In this document: piece after piece, positions 16,523 through 25,824 of the stretch
Position numbering within the stretch: the stretch's first letter is position 1
How the letters are laid out: each line of letters opens with the position of its first letter
Assembly (NCBI GenBank): GCA_905233695.1
Contig: CAJODN010000011.1
Location: 1 to 45,417, forward strand
DNA: 45,417 nucleotides
Direction: 5' to 3'
Source of the DNA: an uncultured Lachnospiraceae bacterium
GTDB lineage: Bacteria > Bacillota > Clostridia > Lachnospirales > Lachnospiraceae
Notes under the pieces: model-generated
The model's input: the letters and a program-made list of their open reading frames with translations, nothing else
The model's database searches: none
Told to the model about the DNA's origin: nothing
Translations under genes and position numbers: made by a program

Positions 16523-17494
16523 ATGGATAAATACGCAATACTTTTGGCAACTTATAACGGAGAAGAATATGTAATTGAAATGCTGGATTCATTGGAACGA
16601 CAGACGAACCGTGATTTCAAATGTTATATTCACGACGACGGCTCATATGATAATACGATATCGCTTATCAGGGATTGGATCGGGGATAAGAAGAATTATG
16701 AGATCTTGGAATACGACTATGATAGCGATTCAAAGGAGGCCGGTAGCGGTCATGTGAAAAACGGCGCCAAGAATAATTTCATGTCGATGCTGGGAAGGGT
16801 AGAGGCGGAATATTATATGTTCGCTGACCAGGATGATGTCTGGAAGGACGATAAGGTTTCAAAATTAATAGATGAGGTAGAAAGGGTGACAAGGGACAGA
16901 GAAGATGTTCCCACGGCTGTCCACTGTGATATGTATGTGGTTGACGACGATCTTAACGTCATTACCGATTCATTTATTAAATACATCGGAAGGGACATTT
17001 ACAGGAATAAGCTTCCGGAGCTTCTTATCGATAATCCCGCGGCGGGCTGTACTATGATAATTAATAAAGCACTCCGCGACAAGGCTCTCTATTATAATGA
17101 CATTGACAATATTCCTATGCACGACCAGTGGCTTATGTGTGTTGCGGCGGCGACGGGCAAGATATCGGTAATCGACGAGCCCCTTCTTTACTACAGACAG
17201 CATGTTGATAACGTCATGGGTGCGGAGAGTGAGAGTAAGACGGATAAGGTTATCCGTAACGCCAAGGATATAGTTACGGGAGAGCTTCTTCGGGAGAAAA
17301 AGGAATTCCATGAAAAGGAAGTTAATCTTGCTAAGGAATTAATGTACGTTCCGGGAATCGATAACAGAACCCGGAAGTTTTTAATCGACCTTACAAGGAT
17401 AGGGGAGAAGAATAAATTGGATCGAATGGAATTCTACAGAAAGAACGGCTTAGACCGTAAGGAGCATTCTCTGTGGATGCGACTCTGGGTGTAG
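16523..17494 (+). CDS. Family 2 glycosyltransferase, rhamnosyltransferase-like
   Basis: A 323-residue GT2 protein with AILLATYNGEEYVIEMLDSL (4-23), CYIHDDGSYDNT (about 34-45), the metal-binding YMFADQDDVWKDDK (about 97-110) and MHDQWLMCVAAATGKI (about 198-213), resembling transferases annotated as rhamnosyltransferases. The ribosome binding site is weak (TAGGTG), consistent with translational coupling to the gene before it. The last ~70 residues are helical and charged. This gene closes the sugar-transfer group; the valS promoter follows. Confidence 0.82.
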   Translation: MDKYAILLATYNGEEYVIEMLDSLERQTNRDFKCYIHDDGSYDNTISLIRDWIGDKKNYEILEYDYDSDSKEAGSGHVKNGAKNNFMSMLGRVEAEYYMFADQDDVWKDDKVSKLIDEVERVTRDREDVPTAVHCDMYVVDDDLNVITDSFIKYIGRDIYRNKLPELLIDNPAAGCTMIINKALRDKALYYNDIDNIPMHDQWLMCVAAATGKISVIDEPLLYYRQHVDNVMGAESESKTDKVIRNAKDIVTGELLREKKEFHEKEVNLAKELMYVPGIDNRTRKFLIDLTRIGEKNKLDRMEFYRKNGLDRKEHSLWMRLWV

Positions 17495-17511
17495 TAAAAT
17501 CACGGATTTTA

Positions 17512-17520
17512 TGGTATAAT
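17512..17520 (+). promoter_or_regulatory. Extended -10 promoter of valS
   Basis: TGGTATAAT (17512-17520) is an extended -10 box in the 73-base gap before valS; no good -35 is visible. There is no room for a T-box leader, which is worth noting for an aminoacyl-tRNA synthetase gene in a Firmicute. Confidence 0.6.
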
Positions 17521-17567
17521 ATGCGTTTGAACATCCATATTAAAATAAAATGAAACGGAGAAAATAA

Positions 17568-20222
17568 ATGGCAAAGGAATTAGCTAAGAATTACGACCCT
17601 AAGGGGATGGAGGAGAGACTATATAAGAAATGGGAAGATAATGGATATTTTCATGCAGAGGTTGATAAGAGTAAAGAGCCTTTTACGATTGTAATGCCCC
17701 CGCCGAATATCACGGGACAGCTTCACATGGGACATGCTCTTGATAACACAATGCAGGATATCCTTATTCGTTATAAGAAGATGCAGGGGTATAATGCCCT
17801 ATGGCAGCCCGGCGTAGATCACGCCGCTATTTCAACCGAAGTTAAGATTATCGAACATCTTAAGAAGCAGGGAATCAGCAAGGAAGACTTGGGACGAGAG
17901 GGCTTCCTGGAGAAATGTTGGGAGTGGAAGGACGAGTACAGTTCAACAATCGTCAACCAACTTAAGAAGATAGGCTCTGCGGCAGATTGGGACAGAGAAC
18001 GTTTTACAATGGACGAAGGTCTGTCCAATGCGGTTGAGGAAGTGTTCGTCAATCTCTATGATAAGGGATACATTTATAGAGGCAGTAAGATTATCAATTT
18101 CTGCCCTGTATGTAGGACTACAATAAGTGATGCCGAGGTTGAACACGAGGAGCAGGCAGGTCACTTCTGGCATATGAGATACGAGATTGTGGGCGAACCC
18201 GGTAAATACGTTGAGTTCGCCACAACGCGTCCGGAGACAATGCTTGGTGATACAGCCGTTGCCGTTAATCCGGCAGACGAGAGATATACGGACATAATCG
18301 GTAAAACCGTTATGCTTCCCTTCGTCAACAGAGAGATTCCGGTTCTTGCTGACGAATATGTTGATATGGAATTCGGAACAGGTGTTGTTAAGATTACACC
18401 TGCTCATGACCCTAACGACTTTGAGGTTGGACAGCGTCATAATCTTGAGATTATTAATGTTCTTAACGACGACGCCACAATTAACGAGAACGGTGGCGAG
18501 TTCAACGGAATGGACCGTTACGAGGCAAGAGATCTAATCGTTAAGAAGATGGACGAAATGGGACTTCTCGTTAAGATTGAGGAGCATACCCATAATGTAG
18601 GAACCCACGATAGATGCGGAACTACGGTTGAACCTATGGTTAAGCCTCAGTGGTTCGTTGCCATGCAGGATTTGGCTAAGCCTGCCATTGATGCAATTAA
18701 GAAGAAGGAGCTTCGATTCGTTCCCAAGAATTACGGTAAGACATATCTTCATTGGCTTGAGAATATTAGAGACTGGTGTATATCAAGACAGATCTGGTGG
18801 GGACACAGAATTCCCGCATATTACTGTGAGGATTGCGGTGAGATTATCGTTGCCAAGAGTAAGGATGCGCCTGCGAAATGTCCGAAATGCGGGTGTACAC
18901 ATATTACGCAGGATGAAGATACGCTTGATACTTGGTTCTCATCTGCTCTTTGGCCATTCTCTACTTTGGGCTGGCCGGAGAAGACGCCGGAGCTTGAGTA
19001 TTTCTATCCTACCGATGTCCTTGTGACGGGATATGATATTATCTTCTTCTGGGTAGTAAGAATGGTATTTTCCGGATATGCGCACACGGGTAAATCACCA
19101 TTTAACACAGTACTTATTCACGGGCTTGTAAGGGATTCCAAGGGACGTAAGATGAGTAAGTCTCTCGGTAACGGAATAGATCCTTTGGAGATAATCGACG
19201 AGTACGGAGCAGATGCGTTAAGACATGCACTTATGACGGGAAATGCACCGGGTAACGATATGCGTTTCTCAGACGAGAAGATGCAGAGTGCCCGTAACTT
19301 CGCTAACAAGGTATGGAATGCTTCGAGATTCATAATGATGAATCTTGAGGGCATCGAGATAACAGAGCCCGATAATAAAGAGCTGGTTAATGCCGATAAG
19401 TGGATTCTTTCAGAATTCAATAGCCTTGTGGAAGACGTGACAGATAACATGGATAAATACGAGCTTGGAATCGCTCTTTCTAAGATATGCGATTTTATCT
19501 GGGATGAATTCTGTGATTATTATATTGAGTTCGTTAAGCCGCGTATTTACCATAAGGATAATCCTAAGGTTCACGCTAACGCGGCATTCTGGACACTTAA
19601 GACGGTGCTCTCTAAGAGCCTTATACTTCTTCATCCCTTCATGCCGTTTATTACGGAGGAGATTTATTGCAATCTTCTTCCTGAGGAAGAGTCAATTATG
19701 CTGGCTCCATGGCCTGAGTATAAGGATGAGTGGAACTTCGTTGATGCTGAAGAGAAGATTAATCGTACCAAGGACTTAATTAAGGGTATAAGAAATGTGC
19801 GTGCCGAGATGGAAGTTCCTCATCACAAGAAGCCGCATATCATAATTACAAGTGACAGCGAGCATGTAAGAAATGTATTTATAGAATTGGAAAATACTTA
19901 CAAAGCTCTTGGCGGTATCGCATCGGTATCGGTACAGAAGGATGACACCGGAATTCCCGAGGGTGCAATCTCCGTAGTTATCCCGGATGCGGTAGTATAC
20001 ATTCCTATGGAAGAAATCATAGATCTCGATAAAGAGAAGGAGAGACTTGAGAAGGAAAAGGAACGTCTCGATAAAGAGCTTAAGAGATCTCGCGGAATGC
20101 TTTCCAATAAGAGCTTCTTAGAGAAGGCTCCCGAGGTTAAGGTTACTGAGGAGAAGGATAAGCTTAAGCAGTACGAGCAGATGATGGAAGATGTGCTTAA
20201 GAGGCTTAAGGCATTTGACTAA
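17568..20222 (+). CDS. valS: Valyl-tRNA synthetase
   Basis: An 884-residue class I aminoacyl-tRNA synthetase that charges tRNA-Val and edits mischarged threonine. The HIGH-type motif is PPPNITGQLHMGHALDNT (about 44-61). The editing domain carries ATTRPETMLGDTAVAVNP, then WCISRQIWWGHRIPAYYC, a CxxC pair module (YYCEDCG...CPKCGC), DTWFSSALWPFSTLGWP and KMSKSLGNG (about 528). The C-terminal end (about 820-884) is a charged coiled coil (EKERLEKEKERLDKELKRSRG), the tRNA-binding arm typical of ValRS. A GGAG site precedes the ATG. It heads a run of same-direction genes to 26.6 kb. Confidence 0.97.
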   Translation: MAKELAKNYDPKGMEERLYKKWEDNGYFHAEVDKSKEPFTIVMPPPNITGQLHMGHALDNTMQDILIRYKKMQGYNALWQPGVDHAAISTEVKIIEHLKKQGISKEDLGREGFLEKCWEWKDEYSSTIVNQLKKIGSAADWDRERFTMDEGLSNAVEEVFVNLYDKGYIYRGSKIINFCPVCRTTISDAEVEHEEQAGHFWHMRYEIVGEPGKYVEFATTRPETMLGDTAVAVNPADERYTDIIGKTVMLPFVNREIPVLADEYVDMEFGTGVVKITPAHDPNDFEVGQRHNLEIINVLNDDATINENGGEFNGMDRYEARDLIVKKMDEMGLLVKIEEHTHNVGTHDRCGTTVEPMVKPQWFVAMQDLAKPAIDAIKKKELRFVPKNYGKTYLHWLENIRDWCISRQIWWGHRIPAYYCEDCGEIIVAKSKDAPAKCPKCGCTHITQDEDTLDTWFSSALWPFSTLGWPEKTPELEYFYPTDVLVTGYDIIFFWVVRMVFSGYAHTGKSPFNTVLIHGLVRDSKGRKMSKSLGNGIDPLEIIDEYGADALRHALMTGNAPGNDMRFSDEKMQSARNFANKVWNASRFIMMNLEGIEITEPDNKELVNADKWILSEFNSLVEDVTDNMDKYELGIALSKICDFIWDEFCDYYIEFVKPRIYHKDNPKVHANAAFWTLKTVLSKSLILLHPFMPFITEEIYCNLLPEEESIMLAPWPEYKDEWNFVDAEEKINRTKDLIKGIRNVRAEMEVPHHKKPHIIITSDSEHVRNVFIELENTYKALGGIASVSVQKDDTGIPEGAISVVIPDAVVYIPMEEIIDLDKEKERLEKEKERLDKELKRSRGMLSNKSFLEKAPEVKVTEEKDKLKQYEQMMEDVLKRLKAFD

Positions 20223-20240
20223 TGAGTAGGAGGTTTTGTT

Positions 20241-20663
20241 ATGGATGATATGCTTTTTGACGGAGTAGAGATTACCGACGATTTACTTATGGAGCTTGCG
20301 AAGGAGCTTCTTCCGAGATCTTACGCACCCTATTCCAATGTCAACGTTGGTGCTGCGCTTCTTACCAAGGGCGGCAAGGTGTATTTCGGATGCAATGTTG
20401 AGAATGCGGCTTACGGCGACAGTATTTGTGCCGAAAGAGTGGCGATTTATACAGCCATCGCCCAAGGCGACAAAGAGTTTGATGCAATTGCCATTACGGG
20501 TATTAAGAACGGCGACGTGGGAGAGCCCTTCTACCCTTGCGGTTCATGCCTTCAGGTTATGAAGGAGTTCTGCGGTGATGATTTTAAGATTATCGTAGAG
20601 GAAGGCTTCGATATTAAGACATATACTTTGAAGGACTTACTTCCCGTGGGATTTACTCTGTAA
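20241..20663 (+). CDS. cdd: Cytidine deaminase
   Basis: A 140-residue homotetrameric-type cytidine deaminase of pyrimidine salvage. The motif NVENAAYGDSICAERVAIYTAI places zinc ligand Cys63 and catalytic Glu65; PCGSCLQVMKEF gives Cys100 and Cys103. YAPYSNVNVGAAL is the substrate-binding start. An AGGAGG site precedes the ATG, 18 bases after valS. The length and all key residues fit. Confidence 0.93.
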   Translation: MDDMLFDGVEITDDLLMELAKELLPRSYAPYSNVNVGAALLTKGGKVYFGCNVENAAYGDSICAERVAIYTAIAQGDKEFDAIAITGIKNGDVGEPFYPCGSCLQVMKEFCGDDFKIIVEEGFDIKTYTLKDLLPVGFTL

Positions 20664-20703
20664 AATGTATTGCAAGTGACAGCCTGTTTAATGGAGGAAA
20701 GAT

Positions 20704-20841
20704 ATGATTGATTTTGAAGAAGAGCTTAAGCAATTTGAACCTATTAAAGAAGTAGAGGAAGCCGAGAGTGCCATTCACAATACGGATCTTACGGACCTTA
20801 CTGACATTTTAAGAGAAATGGTTGAGAAAAAGGATAAATAA
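20704..20841 (+). CDS. Small acidic protein, 45 residues, unknown
   Basis: A short gene with a strong GGAGGAAA site before its ATG and a TAA that abuts the next ATG with no gap. The product begins MIDFEEELKQFEPIKEVEEA and ends REMVEKKDK; it is strongly acidic and probably one or two helices. Conserved-looking spacing between cdd and the TPR gene, the ribosome binding site and the stop/start junction argue it is translated. It might be a partner of the TPR protein encoded next. I do not recognise a family. Confidence 0.65.
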   Translation: MIDFEEELKQFEPIKEVEEAESAIHNTDLTDLTDILREMVEKKDK

Positions 20842-22374
20842 ATGAATTGCTATAACTGTGGAACAATAATAGATAACCTTAATACTTGTCCCGTATGCGG
20901 AAGAGATCAGAGCATTTATAAGAAGATTCTGAGGCAGGCAGATGTATATTATAACGACGGTCTTATGAAGGCAAGGGTAAGGGACTTATCCGGTGCCATG
21001 CGAGATCTTCGTATGTGCTTAAAATGTAATAAGTACCATACAGATGCAAGGAACCTCCTCGGTCTTGTATATTATGAAGTGGGAGAAGCCGTGAAGGCTT
21101 TGGCTGAGTGGGTTATAAGTAAGAATCTTCAACCTGAGAATAACAGGGTTGATGTATATCTTGATGAACTTCAGAATACTCCCGGTCTTCTTGACGGCGT
21201 AAGTCTCTCTATCAAGAAATATAATCAGGCCCTTGAGTATTGTCGTCAAGGCAACAGAGATCTTGCAAGAATTCAGCTTCGTCGTGTGCTTGGTCAGAAC
21301 CCGAAAATGGTTGCGGCACACCAGCTTCTGGCACTTCTTTGTATACAAGATGGGGAATACGAAGAAGCACGTAAGGCTCTTAGTGCAGCCAACAAGGTTG
21401 ATGCCCTTAACGCAGTGACGCTTCGTTATATGCTTGAGGTTAAGGAAGGTCTTAAGGCTAAGGACAGTAAGAAGAAAAAGAAGAGAAAGAACGATGACAT
21501 AATTCAGTTTACCGATGGTAACGATAAGATTATGATGCCGAATAACGGTAACAAATTCGTGGACTGGCTCGACAATTCAAGGAACAGTATCATTAATATA
21601 GTGATAGGACTTGTGGTTGGTCTTCTTATCTGCTTCGTTCTTGTTGTGCCTACCGTTAAGCAGAAGGCTCAGACTGATGCGGCCAATGCTCTTGTTGACG
21701 CCAACGAAGAGGTAGCGGGTACAAGCTCGAGTATTTCCAGTCTGAGGAACCAGGTGAAGTCGCTCCAAGAGGAGCTTTCGAAGTATACCGGTAAGGGTGA
21801 TGTTGTTACAAGCTACGATAAGCTTATAGAGGCATACAATGCGTACAAAGCTAACGATATTACGAAGGCGACAGATGCTCTCGCTGTAGTTAATCCCGAT
21901 ATTCTCGAGACTAACGGTAAAGCAATCTATACAGAAGTAAGTAAAGTGGTTAACGAGAAGGTTCTTCGCGAAAGCTACAATAAGGGCTATACCGCATATA
22001 AACAGCAGAAATACGACGAGGCCATAAAGGAATTCACAACATGTGTTAATATCGACCCCACATATCAGAACGGTAATCTTCTCTACTACCTTGCCGACAG
22101 CTACGCTAAGATGAATGATGTAACCAATGCTATTAAGTATCATCAGCAGCTTGTGGCAACAATGCCGAACAGTAAGTGGGTTAAGAATTCCAAGGAATAC
22201 TTGACATCTGTTAATGCACAGATTCCGGATCCTATTGTTAATACGACGACAACCAATAATACTAATAGGAATAGGTCGAATACCAATACGGATGCTAACG
22301 CCGGACAGGCCGGCGGAGAACAGCCGGAAGGACAACCGGCAGAGCAGGGTAACGAAGGGGAGGCTCCGCAGTAG
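20842..22374 (+). CDS. Zinc-ribbon/TPR membrane protein with TPRs on both sides
   Basis: This 510-residue protein starts with a zinc ribbon MNCYNCGTIIDNLNTCPVCG (1-20), followed by tetratricopeptide-like helices (about 25-205) on the cytoplasmic side. A Lys-rich stretch (KKKKKRK, about 213) leads to one membrane segment at about 253-272 (IINIVIGLVVGLLICFVLVV). Outside are a coiled coil (about 285-315), further TPR units (YNKGYTAYKQQKYDEAIKEF, about 380-399; LLYYLADSYAKMNDVTNAI) and a disordered tail rich in Asn, Thr, Gly and Glu. It looks like a scaffold joining cytoplasmic and outside protein assemblies. Its start touches the stop of the small acidic gene. Function is unknown. Confidence 0.8.
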   Translation: MNCYNCGTIIDNLNTCPVCGRDQSIYKKILRQADVYYNDGLMKARVRDLSGAMRDLRMCLKCNKYHTDARNLLGLVYYEVGEAVKALAEWVISKNLQPENNRVDVYLDELQNTPGLLDGVSLSIKKYNQALEYCRQGNRDLARIQLRRVLGQNPKMVAAHQLLALLCIQDGEYEEARKALSAANKVDALNAVTLRYMLEVKEGLKAKDSKKKKKRKNDDIIQFTDGNDKIMMPNNGNKFVDWLDNSRNSIINIVIGLVVGLLICFVLVVPTVKQKAQTDAANALVDANEEVAGTSSSISSLRNQVKSLQEELSKYTGKGDVVTSYDKLIEAYNAYKANDITKATDALAVVNPDILETNGKAIYTEVSKVVNEKVLRESYNKGYTAYKQQKYDEAIKEFTTCVNIDPTYQNGNLLYYLADSYAKMNDVTNAIKYHQQLVATMPNSKWVKNSKEYLTSVNAQIPDPIVNTTTTNNTNRNRSNTNTDANAGQAGGEQPEGQPAEQGNEGEAPQ

Positions 22375-22416
22375 GGTTCACGTGTTTGATGTTTTTTAAA
22401 ATACACGAGGCTATAT

Positions 22417-24849
22417 ATGATAGATAAAAAAGATGTACTTAAAATGAATATGGCTTATCTATTCTGCAAGATTAGACCTGATGATAACACAGAAGAAATT
22501 GTTTCTGCCAATGAGAAATGTCTTCTGCTTTTCGAGTGTGATTCTCTTTCGGAACTGAAGAGTTATTTTGCCGGCTCCTTTATGAATGCGGTCTACGAAG
22601 ATGACAAGAAGAGAGTTCACTATCGAAAGGATAAATTAAACGTCGATAAGTTCGCAATGCAGCATGTAATCTATCGTATAGTGACTTCAAAGGGAGACAT
22701 AAGATGGGTTGAAGGATATGTCAATCTTAATGAGTCGGACGACGGCATCGGATATCATATGTTCATTAATGATATTACCGAGAATATAAGCAATGTAAGT
22801 GTTACAGCAGATATTGAGAAGGCCGTTCAGGAATATGACTTCGAATACGGCAACACTCATAACTGGAATAAGCTTGTCAATCTCTTAAGCGAACCCTATC
22901 ATCTCGTGGTAAGACTTGATCTTGATACAGGTGCCGTAATACCCGTAAGCTATAATGATTTTATGGGTAACGATATGGAGCTTGAGTCGGTTGAGCGTCT
23001 TAAGAACCTTGATGGTCTTAAGGAATATCTCAGCTACGGAATGGACATTGAAGAATACAGTCGTCTTGAAGAGACCCTTGATTTTGATAATATCAGGATT
23101 GCTCTCTGGGATGAAGGTAGATTCGTTCGGACATTCAAATGGCACGGAATGACCGGAGATCAGTACTACGATCTTAAGGTGTCCGGCGTAGATGAAGCAC
23201 CCTACAGCCACATCGTTATCGGTGTTATTGATGTAACGGAGAGAAAGCTCATTGAAATTGAGAACCGTAAGAACTCTCGTATGGTGGAAGCTCTTTCCGA
23301 TGACTATATTGCAATCTTCTTCGCCGAAGCCAAAACCGGAAAACTAAGGATTTATCGTGCCGCCGGTGAGATTACCGAAAGATACGGAGCGCTACTTAAC
23401 GGGCAGACCAGGTACCAGGAGATTATCCATACCTATGTTGAGAAATATGTTAAGATAAGTAAAGATGATAATATCCATAAATACTTGGAATTTGACGCCT
23501 TTATGGAGGATGTTAATAAGAAGGGTGTTGTATCATTTATCTATACGAGAATGCTTAAGAACGGCTCAAGGCAGTATCGTGTCAAGGCCGTTAAGATTGA
23601 GGAGAACGGAGAATTCCTCGGCGTTGTTCTCGGATTCTGTGATGTGGAGGATGAATACAGGAAGGATAAGGAGACGCAGGCACTTCTTCGTGATGCCCTG
23701 GAGGAAGCTAAACATGCCAGCGCTTCTAAGTCTAATTTCCTATTCAATATGTCTCACGATATAAGGACGCCTATGAATGCAATCTTAGGCTTTGCTTCTC
23801 TTGCCAAGAAAGAGGTAGATGATCCTGAAAAGCTTGTTGATTACCTTAGCAAAATCGAGGTTTCAGGCCAGCATCTCCTTGAGCTTATTAATGACGTTCT
23901 AGATATGGCCAGAATCGAGAGCGGAAGAGTTGAGCTTCATGAGACAACACTTGATATCGAGGAACTGTTTGCTGAGACTGTAGATATGTTCAAGATAGAC
24001 ATGGGTAAGAAGGGCATAACATTTACCTATTCTCTTGAGGCTACTGATACGATCGTTGAAGCAGACGGCCTTAGACTTAAGCAGATTGCCCTTAATCTTA
24101 TTGGTAATTCCATTAAGTACACTAATGAGGGTGGTGAGATATTCTTCGGAGCAAGGCAGATTCCCTCTGATAAAGCCGGTCTTGTCACATATGAAATATG
24201 TGTACGAGACACAGGTATCGGAATGAGCGAGGAATTCCAGAGACATCTCTTCGACCTCTTTGAGAGAGAGAACAGAAGATCTGTTCATGGAATCCAGGGC
24301 ACCGGTCTCGGTCTCGCTATTACGAAGAGACTTACGGAACTTATGAACGGTAATATTACCTGTAAGTCAAAAGTCGATGAGGGTACGGAATTCAAGTGTA
24401 CAGTAAAACTTAAGGTAAGTGACGCTGAGAATATTGAGACGGATGACGACAATATCGATATATCACTCCTTACCGGTAAGAAGGTTCTTCTCGTTGAAGA
24501 TAATGACCTTAACAGAGAGATTGCAAGAACCGTTCTTGAAGAAGCGGGTCTAATTGTGGAAGAAGCAACGGACGGAACAATCGCTGTTGAGATGCTTGGC
24601 GACAAGAACGTTAAGTACGATGTGGTGCTTATGGACATTCAGATGCCTTATATGGATGGCTATAAAGCAACCAGAATTATCAGAAATATGGAACTTCGAA
24701 CGAAGAATCATATTCCCATTATTGCCATGACGGCTAATGCTTTCGAGGAAGATAAGAAGAAGGCGTTAGAGGCGGGCATGGATGCGCATATTGCTAAGCC
24801 CGTGGATGTCACAGAGCTTTACAGGGAAATGATTCACTTCCTACGCTAG
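22417..24849 (+). CDS. Cytosolic PAS hybrid histidine kinase
   Basis: An 810-residue hybrid sensor kinase with no membrane segment. PAS-type sensor regions fill about residues 1-430 (for example IRWVEGYVNLNESDDGIGYHMFINDITE, about 97-125). The phosphorylation site is in NMSHDIRTPMNAILGF (His at about 447), followed by the ATPase boxes IGNSIKYTNEGGEIFF, VRDTGIGMSEEFQRHLF and GTGLGLAITKRL. A receiver domain (about 688-810) has VLLVEDNDLNR, the acceptor Asp at about 740 in VLMDIQMP, and AKPVD. It lacks an output domain, so it probably passes phosphate on or signals through contact. The ribosome site is GAGG. It sits between the TPR protein and a nuclease-like gene. Confidence 0.88.
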   Translation: MIDKKDVLKMNMAYLFCKIRPDDNTEEIVSANEKCLLLFECDSLSELKSYFAGSFMNAVYEDDKKRVHYRKDKLNVDKFAMQHVIYRIVTSKGDIRWVEGYVNLNESDDGIGYHMFINDITENISNVSVTADIEKAVQEYDFEYGNTHNWNKLVNLLSEPYHLVVRLDLDTGAVIPVSYNDFMGNDMELESVERLKNLDGLKEYLSYGMDIEEYSRLEETLDFDNIRIALWDEGRFVRTFKWHGMTGDQYYDLKVSGVDEAPYSHIVIGVIDVTERKLIEIENRKNSRMVEALSDDYIAIFFAEAKTGKLRIYRAAGEITERYGALLNGQTRYQEIIHTYVEKYVKISKDDNIHKYLEFDAFMEDVNKKGVVSFIYTRMLKNGSRQYRVKAVKIEENGEFLGVVLGFCDVEDEYRKDKETQALLRDALEEAKHASASKSNFLFNMSHDIRTPMNAILGFASLAKKEVDDPEKLVDYLSKIEVSGQHLLELINDVLDMARIESGRVELHETTLDIEELFAETVDMFKIDMGKKGITFTYSLEATDTIVEADGLRLKQIALNLIGNSIKYTNEGGEIFFGARQIPSDKAGLVTYEICVRDTGIGMSEEFQRHLFDLFERENRRSVHGIQGTGLGLAITKRLTELMNGNITCKSKVDEGTEFKCTVKLKVSDAENIETDDDNIDISLLTGKKVLLVEDNDLNREIARTVLEEAGLIVEEATDGTIAVEMLGDKNVKYDVVLMDIQMPYMDGYKATRIIRNMELRTKNHIPIIAMTANAFEEDKKKALEAGMDAHIAKPVDVTELYREMIHFLR

Positions 24850-24861
24850 AAAGGATTAATT

Positions 24862-25824
24862 GTGAGTTTATTTGGAACCAAGACTATCTATTTTGTGGAT
24901 AGTGAAAATGTGAATGATAATTGGATAGACACTATCACGGAATTCAAGAAATCCGATGAAATAAGAGTGTTCTATACAGAGAAGAGCATGAACGTATCAT
25001 GCGAGAACATAAGTAAGATTGCCGGAGGTGAGGTTAATCTTAATTGGGTGAAATGTTTTACGGGGCAGAACGCCCTTGACTTCCAGTTGGTAACCGACTT
25101 AGGCTTTAGTGTCGCAAAGGGAAGCAGAGATACGTTTATAATAATCAGTAATGATAAGGGATATGATGCCGTTGTTAATTACTGGGTTATTAAAGGAATT
25201 AATGTAAGCCGACAGGGCGTTGATATGGAACCGCCTAAGAAGGCGAAGAGAAAGACGGCTGCGCGTTCAAGTAAAGTCGTTAAAGCTAAGGCGGTTAAGA
25301 AGATTCAGCCTAAGAAGAGTACCGGAACATCAGATACGCCTAAGGGAGTAGCGGATAAGAAAGCTAAGACGACATCCGCTAAGGCTACAAATGCCAAGAG
25401 CGTACCGGTGAGTCTGTGGGAGAAGGAACCACAGAATGAGAAGGAATATGTGGAAGCTATAGGAAGAAGTATAAGCGTTAAGGACTTAAGTCGTTATCAT
25501 ACCGTTCTTACCAATCTTCTCGGACAGGAAAAGGGAACGGATTATTACCATAAGCTTAAGGATGATAAGGAACTTAAGGCTAAGATAGGCGGAACGTATA
25601 TATCAAGAAAAGCACAGCGTCTTGATTATATCCTCAGAATATTCCTTTCATATAATAAGAAGGGATTCTCGGATCTAGGAGATATCGTTAAGATAATTAA
25701 CAGTAAGAAATGTGATTCTCTTAACAATTTCTATAAGCTGTTAACCGAGAAATTCAAAGAAGAGAAAGGCAGAACTTACTATAACATTTTCAAGGGAATA
25801 TATAGTATTCTGAAAAGCATATAA
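24862..25824 (+). CDS. PIN/NYN-like domain protein with basic linker
   Basis: A 320-residue protein starting at GTG behind GAAAGGA. The N-terminal part (1-120) looks like a PIN-like/NYN nuclease fold: IYFVDSENVNDNW (Asp at about 11), ALDFQLVTDLGF (about 72-83) and IIISNDKGYDAVVNYW (about 95-110), giving the spaced acidic residues expected of a metal-dependent RNase. A Lys/Ala/Thr-rich disordered linker (about 124-185) follows, and a helical C-terminal domain with two similar units (YHTVLTNLLGQEKGTDYYHKL; FYKLLTEKFKEEKGRTYYNIF). The repeat of a K-G-T/R-YY pattern suggests an internal duplication. RNA cleavage is inferred, not shown. The next gene overlaps its stop by one base. Confidence 0.65.
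   Translation: MSLFGTKTIYFVDSENVNDNWIDTITEFKKSDEIRVFYTEKSMNVSCENISKIAGGEVNLNWVKCFTGQNALDFQLVTDLGFSVAKGSRDTFIIISNDKGYDAVVNYWVIKGINVSRQGVDMEPPKKAKRKTAARSSKVVKAKAVKKIQPKKSTGTSDTPKGVADKKAKTTSAKATNAKSVPVSLWEKEPQNEKEYVEAIGRSISVKDLSRYHTVLTNLLGQEKGTDYYHKLKDDKELKAKIGGTYISRKAQRLDYILRIFLSYNKKGFSDLGDIVKIINSKKCDSLNNFYKLLTEKFKEEKGRTYYNIFKGIYSILKSI

Noticed and set aside
17495-17567. T-box leader for valS
   Set aside because: The gap to the previous gene is only 73 bases with the promoter inside it, and the T-box motif is absent.
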